A stretch of DNA of 64,000 nt from NCBI GenBank assembly GCA_022478985.1, contig JAKSZP010012165.1, forward strand, positions 1 through 64,000. Direction: 5' to 3'. The notes beneath the pieces are model-generated. The model was given only the letters and a program-made list of their open reading frames with translations. It ran no database searches and had not been told where the DNA came from. Below are positions 44,947 through 57,812 of this stretch, in pieces. Made by a program: the position numbers and the translations under genes. How positions within the stretch are numbered: the stretch's first letter is position 1; each line of letters opens with the position of its first letter. Source of the DNA: Massospora cicadina (Eukaryota; Entomophthoromycota; Entomophthoromycetes; Entomophthorales; Entomophthoraceae).

Positions 44947-47729
44947 TTTCCCCCACCCTGATTGAAATTTAAGTGGAGAGTTAATCTTTCTTCTTTATAA
45001 AATTTATCCACTAACTTGGCACAGAATAGCTCACCTCCCACTTCTAAAAAAGATATTGGGCACAAAATTGAAGCTCTAAGGCTCTGAGCACTATAAAATG
45101 ATAATTAAAATCATTTTTTGCTTTTCTAAGGAATTAATCTATGATATCTACATATTTTTGCTTAGTTGTTTTTTATAATATTTTTTCTTATTCTTTGAAT
45201 ATATATTTTTCCTTATATATATATATTGAGCTGCTTTATTTAGTCACTAAATAAGGTTGGTTCCAACAAATTAATAGAATCTTTCAAAGTATTTCTGATG
45301 CTCAGACATTTGGTATTGATGGGTATTGCTATATCAACACCCTCCAAACTTAAATAATGACAGGTTTGCCTTTGTCCCCCTGCCAGCATATTTTTATAAC
45401 TGATGTACATTTGGTTCAGAAAGTATCTTGTTCCCTCCAGGATCATGTAACTTCCACTGAGAGCAAGTTACCACATGTACATCATTAAAGAGAACATGAT
45501 GTACTTGAATAGAGTCCATTTTAAAAGTATTCACATTGATAATGAAGGCCATCTTGTTGGCATGTTTATTTTGATCAGATGGGATTGGTAGTTCTGGGAC
45601 ATATAGAATATACCACTTCTATTATGCATCCTCTTTTCCCTCCTCCTGAAAATTAACAGGAGGACCTGCATTGGCATTGCGTTGGTGGCATCTTTAGGCA
45701 TAGAGTCCTTTCAGATTGCAATTATAACAATTAATTTCATTTTTAGGAGTGTTGCCTTTGCATTTTAAAATTGCTCATTTTTTAGGATAAGTTCTGAAAT
45801 CCTTTTCTGTTGTTGTCAGATTATTTACTTGGGGTGGTTACAGTTTCTGGTTTGACATCAGTGTTATGGGGATCCAAAAGTATGAGAGCATCAGAATAAA
45901 TAGCTGACTAATTTGGACATCATGTTGTATTGAACAAATTCTGGCAATATGATATTTATTAAGTTTTAATAAGATTGCACTACATGTTGCATTGTAATTT
46001 TAGCATCAGAAATTAACTATTGCTTTAGTGCCTAAGAGAAACTGGCTTTTCAATAAAATATATTTACAAATCCAGCAAATATCATAATTCTTAAAGCAAA
46101 TATTCATGAACTCATTTTTTAAGTTGCCATTCATTTAAAACCTCCAAATTTGCAAAAAATGGCTTTTTTGGACTTTTTTATAAGTAGGGTTGCCATCCAA
46201 ATGTGGCATGATCAGCATAATGCTCCATTAATCCAAGCAGTTGATAATGGTAGCAGCCTTATTACAGTCACTAGCCCCATACATGGCTATTTCAAAAATC
46301 TTAATGAAACTGGCCATGCTTACATTCTTGTCAAAGTCAGGCAGATTTGCAAACTTGTAGTTGTTGTTCTCTCTTTTAAGTTGAATGTAAATTTTTTGAT
46401 TGAATCTTTCCTGACATCTCAGAATGCTGAGTTGCAGCACCCTGAGTAAAAAAACTTGGTTAACCAAGGCAACCATATTATTTGGCATCTGCCAATGTGG
46501 CCTGGAATAAACTTCCATATTGACCTCAGAGGCCTCATCCTCATAATATTCAGAGGCGTCACTACTAGTAGAATTGTTCTGGGCACACTGACATCAACCA
46601 TCATCCAAATCTTTAATCTAGCAAACAATATCTAGCTTCCAGTCCATGTGGCCCCATTTTTTTAAATTCCATTCTGTGATTTCCTCATTTTGACAGGTCA
46701 TTTGTAATTGGAGCACAAAAATTGATTGATCTATCTCTTTGATTAATTATCTTAAATTGTTTACTCTTCATGTAGATTAATATTTAAATTACTTATGGAA
46801 GTAACATATTCATCAAGGTTATTAATCTAATAATTGACCTTTTTCACTGAGCCTTAAAAGTTTCTTGTTTTAGTTTGTTGTACTTAAACTTTGTGCATAA
46901 TTATTGATTACATGTTTAAAATCATCCTTCAAATCACAAATTTGGGTGCTTAGTCATTGGTATTGTTCACAAAATTTGTCATTACCATCTAATTTTTCCT
47001 CTTAACCTTTGTGGCTAAGTCTTTTAAATTCTTAAGATTGCATAGAAGTCAGAGTTACATTGTTTACCCATTCATTAGTAGCTCATCTTTTCTCTAAGAA
47101 GGTTTTTAAAACTTTGCACAATCTGTTGTTTAATCCTTGCATTAATTTTGATACTCAATTGTGGCCCAGGTGGCCAAGTTATGGTTTGCCTCCAAGATAG
47201 TGTGGACTTCTCCAAAGTTAGCTTCTAGCCAATCATTCAATTTTTGCGCTTCCCAGCTTGAGTTTCTTGAGAAAGTGACTAACTCAGTAATGGCTTCATG
47301 ATGGCATGCAATAGTCATCTGTGAGTTTCTGGAGGTAGGATGTAAAAACTCAATTTAATTTTGGGTGGTGTTCTCAATCCCAATTAAACTGTTCCTAATT
47401 TTAGCTATTCTAATTTTGTGTTGATCTAGATATCTCATCCACAGAGCACCTTAGTTTTGTTGATGATAAAAATGACTAATATGGATGTCTTATGGGCCTT
47501 GTCCAATTTGAAACTACCTTAAAAACTACTGCTCTACCTTCCCCAGTTATTCCTAAAAAAATTGGTTCATTAGGGTAGGTAACTATAGATATGTTTTTTC
47601 AGTTAATATGAGATGCAGTCATCACACCATTCCCAGTAGGTGCTGCAATGGTCCTGAAAATTGATAAAAAATATGGTTGCTTCCCTGCTCAGCATAATCA
47701 CCCTCTGACATCCCAGCCATAAGTGCCAA
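44947..47729 (-). pseudogene. Element D internal region: gag only
   Basis: Minus strand. A capsid-like segment LPDFDKNVSMASFIKIFEIA followed by CNKAATIINCLD (46518-46228) has the usual gag pattern of a hydrophobic segment and a KAxxI motif. A degenerate knuckle CYNCNLKG lies at ~45735-45680. No protease, RT or integrase motif was found in the 2.8 kb between the LTRs. The minus strand just inside the 5' LTR reads TTGGCACTTATGGCTGGG, a candidate primer-binding site. D is therefore a non-autonomous LTR element or an internally deleted one. Confidence 0.6.
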
Positions 47730-48609
47730 TGTTGAAGATTTTGATTCTTTCTGTGGCTGGTTCTCAGTTTAACTAGATAAAAAATTGAGTTGCAGTTGTC
47801 TATTGTATGAAGACAGAAGACTAACAGATGGTGCTCTTTAAATATAAACTCCTTAAATTTAATATTGAAGGCTGTAGTCTTCTGAAATTACAACTATCAT
47901 GGTGTACTGCTCTATGATCTTCTTGATCAATATAGTAAAAAAATCTTAGAAATAATACAACAAAAAGTATTAAAAGACTTGAATTTTTATTCAATGAACT
48001 ATAATACTTACTATTATTCTTATGACAAATTAAACCGGTTTAAATAGTAATACTTCTGATGCTAACTGCATCTTTGCCCCTACCTTTTATCTTTACCCCA
48101 ATTTCTGACCAGTGAAATTTAGGTACAGTTTCTAGGGATTTTCTCCATATTAGAGGAACTTCCCTTCATCAGGTGAGTTTTCTCCATATATAAAGTTTCC
48201 TGCTGTATACCCAGCCCCACCTATGTAGTTAAATTCTTGCTGATACAAAAAAATAGTTTTAAGACAGCACAATCTCAAAAAGATTAAACAACCAGTTCTC
48301 TAAACTTTGGTAGTGAGGCGCCCAAGCAATTTGTTTCCCTAATTAGAGTTAGTTTGATTATAACTAATTGACACTAAAACCTAATTTTAACTTAAAAGGC
48401 CCCCAAAATTAAATCTTTAAATCAAATTAATAAGTGGATAACCAATACTACAACTCCCCAGTTTTCCTTATAGTTATATATAATTTAAAAAAAATTGATT
48501 AAATAGTTTATAGATATCAGAACTTAATCACTTAGGTGTGAAACATTGGCTTCTAGTTCATTATAAACAAAATAATAATCTCACAATTAATCCAATCATT
48601 ATAGCAACA
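47730..48609 (-). repeat. 5' LTR of element D (~880 bp, without the nested LTR)
   Basis: Begins TGTTGAAG, ends GCAACA, and is the uninterrupted partner of 43290-44946. Confidence 0.8.
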
Positions 48610-49327
48610 CTTGAGTCACAATAAGTCCACCAATCTCTCCAATTTCCTATAATTATCAAATAATTGCTAAAAGATAAAGGATGGCCTTAAATCTCTATCT
48701 TACTATTAAACTTGCTTTGCTAAGGTAGTTGCATAGAGCTAATTGCAACCCAGGATAAAACTTTTGAAAATCTTCCTCAAAGCCAAAAAAAAATTCAAAA
48801 GTGCCATATCCAACAGGATTATCCCAAAAATTATTAGACCTTTAACTTTGGCAACTCCAAGATTTACTTGAGTTATGGATTAGGCTACCTATACCTTGGA
48901 AGGCCAATAGGGTTTGTATATGGCTTTATCTGTTATTGTTTAAACCCTAATGGAGAAATTAGAGTATATAAGGCATAGTAGTTTAGAAAACTTAGAAAGA
49001 ACTACTCAGAGTTAAGTGAGAGAATTATGTTTGTATCCTTTGGGCTTACATTAGGTATAAGGATGGTCACTAGCAGCATTAAGCTATCAAACTATTGTTT
49101 TATCTTTTATATATTTTTAACAGCACCAAGTTTTATTATCAAAGGGGGTCACATCTGCAAAGTTGAAAATCTAGAGGCCTATCTTAGAGCGTTATGTAAA
49201 CTATAGGCTCTATTACAGTGCTTATTATTTAAAGGACTATAACCAGATGTAACAAAGAGTTACCATGGACATTATCTTTAAGCACTGTCAGTAAGTAAGA
49301 TTCAGACATAGTTTATTTAAGTCATCT
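48610..49327. other. AT-rich spacer, no gene seen
   Basis: No motif, repeat boundary or frame with recognisable content. Confidence 0.5.
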
Positions 49328-50324
49328 TTAAGTCATGGGAGCAACCCTGCAGCTTAATTTGGAGAAATTATTATTTTAGACCAAGAAGGGGAGGAAGCCA
49401 GTGGCCGTCCCTATTGTCACCCTGGGCAATTTAGCCCATATGGTAGATGAGAGGTGAGTAATGGCTTATCCCCTAAGAATTGCTCCTCTTCCCCCTCTAC
49501 TCATCAACCAGGAGTTGAAGAAAATTTAGGGTGTGTCAGGAGGTGGCGTTGGCTAGAAGCTATTGTCAGCGGAGGGTTTGTAGTGATTTCTTTCAACAGG
49601 AGAATTCCTCCACTAGTCTGAGTTCTGCTGGAAAAAGTAAATCAATGACTGGTGAAAGTAAGTTGATCAGAATCACTATCATGCTCTGATATTCCTCTCC
49701 ACCATTCCCCTCAATTGCTGGTGGAAGCTAGCCCATCCCCAACAGGTACAGGCACAATAAACCCCTTATCCACTCAATAAAACAGGTCATATGTGGCCTG
49801 GCTGTGGGTGCAATCTGCTACCCACTGGAGAAGTTGTCATCATTAAACAAAGTGTAATTATGACAGAATCAATATTTTGCAATTAAATTTTATACCAATC
49901 TGACCAAGCAGGTCAACCTAAATCAGTACTGTTAATTATTTAGGGTGTCAATCCACAAGAACTGAATTATGAAGATATTTCTGACAGTATTGCACTTAGT
50001 CCCAGTTCCCCATTTAGTGAGCATATATGGCAGCAGTTCTCAACAGGTACCGCTGTCACTCCATTTTTTTCCCTTTCCAATTTTTTTAGTTTAAACAAAA
50101 GTTTTTAAAAAAAAATAAATATGAGTTAGAGAAGTCCTCTGGATATCTGGAGGCTATGATTTAAAATTTTGGTAAACCCTGGCTAGTGCTCACAGTTTCC
50201 CTATTTTCCTTGCATCTCACAATATGGATGGCTGTACCAGAGGTATCATGGCTAGTGCTAACAATTTTAACTCATTCTGGATAACAGCGCAAAATTATTA
50301 TTATTATCAGCATGCTCCATGACA
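49328..50324 (+). repeat. 5' LTR of element F (~997 bp)
   Basis: Colinear with 55584-56584 and with the solo copy at 6149-7147. Ends tccatgaca. The first bases are decayed (TTTAAG for TGTAAG). Confidence 0.85.
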
Positions 50325-51640
50325 TGATAGAGCAACGGCAATTTTTTTCCTTCTCCATCCTTCTCTGTAAGTGGTCTGCTGTGTTGGGTTTGTTTTATGA
50401 GCGGATGGCCCATTCTTTTGATTATAGTTTTTACACCATAGCTAGGGATTATCTCTTAACCCAGACAACTTTGAGGTTTCCTCCTGTATCAAATGCAAAA
50501 GATTTTAGCCCATATTTCCCCCATTTTCTTGCCAGCTTGGATGGGTTGCAAGTGTGGGTGAGTTGTTTATCCATGCGTTCACCTTTCTGCCTCCAATGAC
50601 CCGCTGTTTTGTGCTATAGTGATAGTATACATGAAGTCAATTTGGATGCTCCAGAGGATAAGATGTTGGTGAATATGATGGTGCCAGTGTTGTCTATGAG
50701 ACAATAGGCGGAGGTTGAGGTTGTTCAGGTGGCCAAACCACAATTTCTTTCTCTGAGGATGGCTTAGCGGATGGACCAGAAATTACCTCTTCTCCCCAAT
50801 ATGTCTTATAAGGTTGCTAATAAACAAAATCAGGATTACTTTTTGTTACCTGTTAAAATTCAGGTGGTATTTCATGTGATAACGTTAAGGCTCTCTTGGA
50901 TAATGGAGCAGCCAGGAACTTTATGTGCCTGGATCTTGTTCAGAAGTTTGGACCTGTATATTGATGCAGCATCTGCAATATTGAGTGCGCCATCAGCCTC
51001 AATGCCTTGCTATATGGTGAGATACCCCACACCATTATCTGTGCATGTGTTTGACTTCTGTGACAAGTTAACCGCGGTGCCAGATTTGTTAATACTCATC
51101 AGCCTTGGGGTTGGTTAGTGTGGCAACAGGTTAGCATAAACCTGGAGCCCAACCTGTTGTCTTTTGTAAATCCTTACACATGTAAAAAATTTCTGCTTAT
51201 AAATACCTTTCCCCTACCAGTGCGGTGGGGTTAATTATGTAAACTCCCTCTACCACTAAGTTGACGCCATATTTTACTTTCATCTTGTTGCAATACAATG
51301 ATATCTTTGATATGGAGAAGGCCAATCGCCTTCACACCCACTCTGAGTATGATCTGACCTTCTATATGACACTAAATGTAATCAATATTAACTGTCCTCT
51401 GTAATCTTATACAGAACAAGATTATAAGGCCCTAGAGGCATAGTTGGAAGACATGCTCCACAAGGGTGGATTTTCTGTAAATCCTCTTACATTGCATCTC
51501 CTATTTTTGCTAAAAGGCTGGTATGCTACAGTCATGTGTGGACTACAGTCATTGAATAACATCACCATGCATGATTAATATCTGCTCCCATTTGATTAAA
51601 CCATCAGTCAAGTGATTTTCAAATCCTTTGTGTTCTTCAA
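50325..51640 (+). pseudogene. Element F: gag/protease region remnant
   Basis: Plus strand. The protease is recognised by ALLDNGAARNFMCLDL at ~50890-50940, with D-N-G in the active site. The frame 50312-50599 upstream is of unknown content and may be gag-derived; no knuckle is visible. Heavily frameshifted. Confidence 0.6.
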
Positions 51641-52700
51641 GCTCAACCTGGTAAACGCTTCCAATAAAATTCGCTTAGTTGAAGGCCAGGGTTAACTGAC
51701 ACCTAGTCATACCAAGCAGGGTGTTTTTTAATCCGTGTAATGCCCTTCAGCCTTAAAAATGTGACTTCTACCTTCCAGCTGATGATTGATGCCGTGCTGG
51801 GCAATCTCCATTTAAAAAGCATAGTAGCATACATTGACAATATCCTGGTGCACTGCACCACCCTAAAACAGCATGTGATGGACCTGGAGGCGGTACTGGA
51901 GATGCATAAGAATACTGATCTTTATGTAAAGCCCTTGAAGTGTGAGTTCTTCAGGGAAGAGGCTACCTTCTTGGGTAATCTTGTCTTAAAGGATGGTTAA
52001 ACTATTCCGCCTAGAAAACTTGAAGCTATTTTTTACTGGCCCACCTCACCATGCAGAAGCAGCTGTGTAATTTTTTGAGAGCCATTATTTTCTTGAAAAA
52101 TTCTTGCCTGCACTTTCTCAGTTGGCAGCGCCTCTTTGTTCCCTGACAGGGAAAGATGTTCCTTTCAAATGGATAGGGTTGCTAACATGCGTTCAAGATG
52201 ATCAAGGAAGTTTTCATGGCAGCGCTGGTCCTCAAGCATGCTAATTCCTCCTGGCCTTTTATCATGGCATGCAATGCCTTGGCGGCGGATGTGGGAGTGG
52301 TCCCACTTCAGGAGCACAATGTAGTGGAACATCCCATTGCTTACTTCTCCCAAAAGGTTTCTTCTGCGGAGCAACTGTGAGACATATATGATAAGGAACT
52401 TGCCACAGTGTCATGGTTGCTCATCCACTGGTGATACCCTCTTTAGAGAGTGCGCCATGAAGTGGTTGTCCAGATAAACCACCAGGATCTAGTGTACTTT
52501 TTACAAAGCTGCAGAAAAAGGCTCTTTGTCAGGCTCAGATGTTCTGTAACCTGTGCAGCTCTAACTTTAAGTACAAATTTCTAAAGGGGACGTTAAACAT
52601 TCTTCCCAATCTGCTGACCTGTAACCTTTCTCTGAGTCTGATGGAGGAGAAAATGCAGGAGTTAACTATGTTGATTTCTCCTGCCTAAATTCTTGCCTTT
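51641..52700 (+). pseudogene. Element F: reverse transcriptase and RNase H remnant
   Basis: RT: MPFSLKNVTSTFQLMIDAVL, then AYIDNILVHC at 51826-51860, where the catalytic second aspartate is Asn (GACGAT to GACAAT, a CpG to CpA change), then CEFFREEATFLG. RNase H: FIMACNALAADVGVVPLQ, HPIAYFSQKVSSAEQL and YDKELATV at 52255-52420. Inactive. Confidence 0.85.
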
Positions 52701-54100
52701 GCTCATCCAGAAATTTCTAGGGCTGATTGGTTGTTGGATTTGTCATTGGTATCTCAAGTACTGGTGGGCCAAACCTCCTGCTTGGAAAGAATAGAGCTGT
52801 TTGATCAGTTGGGTTCACTGAGCCACAAGCATACACATTATGTGGTTGTGGAGGGGCGTTTTTTTGTTCTGTAGCTGGGTTTTGGTGCCTCTTCAACTCT
52901 GTGATGAAATTAATTTCCACTCACCAAGATCCTCTGGTAGTGGGACACCAGGGCACAAAAAGTGCCTTGATCTGATAAAATGGACGTTTAACTGGCTGAG
53001 AATACCCAAGGATCTACTAGTACAGATCACCAATTGTGTGACATGTACATGCATTAAGTCCTATTGATCAGGTAGGAATGGTCTCTGCATCCCCTGCAGC
53101 AGGCACAGGGTTTGCAAACCTTGGTATCTGTCAATTTCATTTTTTGAGCTCCCCCATTATAATAGGTTTAATGTAATTATGGTGGTTGTAGACCACTTTA
53201 CAAAATTCTATCTCTTCATAACTTGTGTGTTCTCCATTACTTCCAAGGATATGGCCCAGCTTTTTGTCCTCCCTGTTTTCTTATTGTTTGGCATACCCAA
53301 GGAGGTGGTAAGAGACTGGGTGCCTCATTTTATGGCTCAGTTTTGGACTGCCATTTTGTTTATCTTATAAAATCCATCCCATTTCAATCCATGGCATTTC
53401 ATACCCATTCTGATGGTCAGATGGAGAGGGTCAACCAGATTCTCAATCAGTACCTCCGCTGCTATGCCTTCACCACACAGGATACCTGGACCACTGATCT
53501 TCTCATGGCGCAGTTTGTGTATAATAATGCCACTCATTCAATGATAAAGTTTTTCCCCTGCAAAGCTATCCTGTGGTATAAACCACCATTCCTTATTGAT
53601 ACTTGTCTTCACCTCAAAATACCTGCAACTTTGGAGCAGTTGCAATGGATACAGAGTTTTCAATCTGTGGTTCAGGAGCAGTGACTAAGGCGATAAGTGA
53701 TTACATGCAGTTTTCAGACTGCAAATGTCTTATCACCCATGAGATTAAGATGGGGTTGCTATTGACTCTAGATACATGACACTTGAGTTTGAAGGTCTCC
53801 TCATAGAATTTTGTGAGCAAGCATTTCAGTCTTCACATGATGAAGGAGGATTTTGGCAATGAGGCCTTTGGGTTGGTCCTCCCCACACATTGGAAGCAGA
53901 ACCCAGTCTCCACGCTTCCCAGTTGTCCCAATTTAAGGGGAAGGCACCCGCTTGACAAGAACCAGTCATTATCAAGGGCTTATAAAGCAGAGGTAGAAGC
54001 TATTCTGGTGTTGTGGAAGCCACATTGCTCAGTGTAATACTTAATAGACTGGAAGGAAATTCCTTCATACATTAAGAGCTGGATTGGTGGCTGCAATTGT
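52701..54100 (+). pseudogene. Element F: integrase and chromodomain remnant
   Basis: Integrase: HTHSDGQMERVNQILNQYLR (53400-53460) with the catalytic glutamate, followed by a W..LL..QFVYNNATHS block typical of chromodomain-bearing Ty3 elements. At ~54030-54080 a chromodomain-like stretch reads YLIDWKEIPSYIKSW. This domain normally targets insertion to chromatin marks. Many stops. Confidence 0.8.
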
Positions 54101-55583
54101 GATAATTACACAAATTGGTGGAGGCCTTCCATATCAACCAACTGATCGCTCCCCACCCCTCTCAGAAGGTTGCCTCAATTTGGTGATAAGTTTATAAGGC
54201 GCACAAAAATTTTGCACTCACCAAGGTTCTTAAGAGGGTGTCATAAATTTTGCAATTTGTTACATCAGGGCTCTACTAGTATCAGGCCACACAGTATGAG
54301 GACTACTGGCCCTTGCTGTTTTTCCCTCCTTGGTGTACCTTCCACTACAAGTCTGAAAGGAAACCCACCAACCCAACAGACCAACAACTTCACCTTAGCG
54401 ACATTGACCCCTCTTGGGAGTGCAGCAGTAGTTTTCAGCCCCCTTCCCGGGTAGCCTGACCCCTTGCTACTTCTCACTCATGGCCAATCTTCACCCCTCT
54501 TGGGCATATCAGAAAGTTTGTCCCTATCATGAGCGGCCTAGCTTTTGGCTACCTTCAACCCTCATGGATGTCGAATTTCAGTCCCTCATTGTTAGAGAAT
54601 GATTGGCCAAGTTCCTGTGGGCTTTCTTGTAGTGGCGGGGTATAGGAGTTGATAGCATTGACCACTCCAGATGCCTTACCCAGAACCTTCCTTGGGGATC
54701 TCCTGTCCAACATTTACTAATATAGCGGCCTAAATACTAAAAAAAGATGGGCGCAAGAGAGATCTTTATTATGGGGAAATTCAACTATTTATACTTAGGC
54801 GTTTCCATGGCAATCTGCTGCCCACCTATCAACAATCATTCACATTATTTTATTAAATTCCCTCCAATCATAAGAACTTTTACTAACAACTGTTCCCTCA
54901 TAAGTCAAAAAACCAATCATCAAATATTAATTTGACTCATCCTCATCATCAGTTGCAGGTCATCATATATAGATTTATTACAAACCTAATAAGATATCCT
55001 CAGTCTTTAGTCGCTGGTAATTCAGAATCCTAGGTGGTGGAATGGTCATTGCTTGCTCACTTATTGAAACCCTAAGCACTAAAGCCAGAAATATGATTAT
55101 CCTCAGCATAATTAGCCAGCTAATCCTAAATATACATGATTTGATTATCCTTGGCATCAAGTCACCTGTAATCTTGGACACTTTAAAATAAAATTTTGCA
55201 TTTTGATGTGAATCCAAAATTAATAATATAAATGTGTTATATCTTTGGCTTCAGTCACCGGTATCAAATTACTAATAATTAGTTAATATATCATTGGTTG
55301 ATTATTCTTAGAATAAGTCACTGATAATAAAAATAACACTAATTTGCTATTGAAGACAATCCCTAATACTTCCCAAATCTGGCAGAATCACTAAAACATC
55401 TTAATCCAACTAAATGGGGTGCACAAATTGGCACTTTTATTACTAAAATAACCGCAAAACTAGGTGATTGATTAGTTTGCTAGCTCCAACCAATCTTGAC
55501 CCTCATTTTAGCAATTATGGGAGGAATCCATCTGGTTAATTTTCTGACAGGGGTTCTCCCCTAGTTCAACCAGAGAAGGGTAA
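54101..55583 (+). other. Element F: 3' non-coding part with ~29 bp degenerate repeats
   Basis: No further domain after the chromodomain. The word 'gattatccttggcatcagtc' in degenerate form recurs near 54991, 55096, 55139, 55240 and 55300. A purine tract, gagaagggtaa, precedes the LTR at 55584. Confidence 0.55.
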
Positions 55584-56584
55584 TGTAAGCCTTGGGGAGC
55601 AATTCTTATGGCTAAATTGGGAAGAGTTCCCATTTTAAAACAAGAAGGGAGGAAGCATGCAGCTGTCCCTCTCATCACCCTGGAAAATTTAACCCATGTG
55701 GTTGATGAGAGGTGAGTAGCAACATATCCCTAAAGAATCGCGCCTCTTCCCCCTCTGCTCACCACCCAAGAGTTGGTACAAAACATTTAAATGTATGTCA
55801 GGAGCTATTGTTGGTTATAAGCCATCCCCAGCGTAGGGTTCATAGAGATTTTCTTTTAACAGCAGGGTTCTTCCACTAGTTTGAGTTCCTTTGGAAAAAG
55901 TAAATTGATAATTAATGTAAGCAAGTTAAGTCACTCTCAGCTCAAAATTCCTCTCCGCCATTATCCCCAATTGCTGGTAGAAGCAAGCCCATCCCTGACA
56001 GATATGGGCGTGATAAAACCCTTACCCACTTAAAGGAACTGGATATACATGACCTGGTTATGGGCACAACCTGCTGTCCACCAGAGGAGTTGTCATCATC
56101 GCTATAATTGCAATCATGGTAGATTCAATATTTTTGCAAATGAATTTGATACCAATATGACTGGGCTGGTTGGACCAAGATCAAAAAACAACATATATTT
56201 AGGGTATCAAACTTCTGGGACCAAATCCAAAAGATATTTCTGACAGTAGTGCGCTTAGTCCCAGTTCCCCATTCAGTGAGCATATAGGGAAGCAGTCTCC
56301 AAGAGGACAGCTGTCACTCCATTTTTTTCCTAGCCCATTTTTTAGTTTAGGTAAATTTTTGTTTAAAGGTCCAATGTTATTTGTGTGTTAAAGAAGTCTG
56401 CTGGATATTTGTGACTATGATTTTTGATTTGAAGAATTTTTGACTAGTTCTTGCAGTTACAGATTCTCTTTGCATCCCACAATTTGGATGGCCATACCAG
56501 AGGTACTCTGGCTGGTACTTTGGATAGTAACTCATCCTGAGTGCCAGCATAGTCTTATTGTTATTACCAGCACGCTCCATGACA
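55584..56584 (+). repeat. 3' LTR of element F (~1001 bp)
   Basis: Begins TGTAAGCC immediately after the purine tract and ends tccatgaca. Partner of 49328-50324. Confidence 0.87.
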
Positions 56585-57812
56585 GAGCACGTGCTTTCTG
56601 AACCTCAGTTCAAAATTATATCTTTTGTGGGCTGTTCTAGCCCCTAAACTTGCCTTACCTTGTGGTTTATGTAACGCAACAAGTTTTTGCTATAGAATAA
56701 AATTTGAGATCTTGTTGCTTGGCTTACCCCATTTTTGTCTTTTCTTGTTGTGTTTGCAATACCGTGGCATTATGAGAATGATGCCTTGCTCACAAATCTA
56801 TTGAGTTGAGTAATAAAATAAAGGTTATTTCTTGGGTTACCTTGCTTACCTTACACATTTTTATACTTTAGGTTTTCTTTAATATCAAAGTTAATTTAGT
56901 TAGGTGCATTAAGCTCTAATGCTTACTTAAGTGCCCTTTTGCATGTTGGACATTATTTTGGTATTGACAAATAAAATTAAATGTAAGTCTAATGGCAATT
57001 AAAAACTGGGATGCTTCTGTTTGTTATAACAATAAATAGGTTGTCACAACATATTTTGACCCTCAGGTCAGACCTCCTATCCACCCATGCTATCTCAAAC
57101 ACCTCCTTCCCTCTGTGAGAATTTACCTCAAGATGCTCTTGCAGAACATGTACTACCCTATCATATCAGAAAAGTAGTCTAACACCTTATTGTGGTTACT
57201 GTAATGGTCAAGGTCCTACCTAACTGCCATATGGTCCTTACCTTTAAGTTAACCAACAAGAGTATGAAGAAAGAGTTTTCAAGTTTAGCCATAAGATTTA
57301 ATCAAATTCTAGAAAAATAATTTTAGAAATATAATATAAATAATAATTTGATAAATTATCTAAGGCCAACAATCTAAATGTGGAACTTAAGTAGAATCCT
57401 TTTTAGCCAAGGATTTAGCCTTAACAATTCATTCAGCTGGATCCTTAAAGGGAAGACTCCAGCTGAAGCCACTAAAGCAACACCAAAAAATAAATTGTAT
57501 AGTGCCAAGGCATCTCAACTCAAAGACTCATTGTGGAATGGCACTGGTAGCCATATATTGGATTTTTAACCAGATGATATTCCTCATATATTAATGAAAT
57601 TAGTATAATAATTAATTGGGGATGATTGCTGATTAGTTTGCTAATTTCAATTAATAATTAATGATAATACCCCAATTTATGCTCCCCATTCAGTTGTTGA
57701 GCTGTCTTGATCTGTAGGATCAAGAAATTATTGGGCATCATGCCTGATAGAAAATTGGTGGGTCTCAACACTGGCAACTGAGGCTGAGGATATTGAGATA
57801 ATTAATATTATC
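56585..57812. other. Spacer, no gene seen
   Basis: AT-rich; the frame 57378-57569 has no recognisable motif. Confidence 0.45.
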
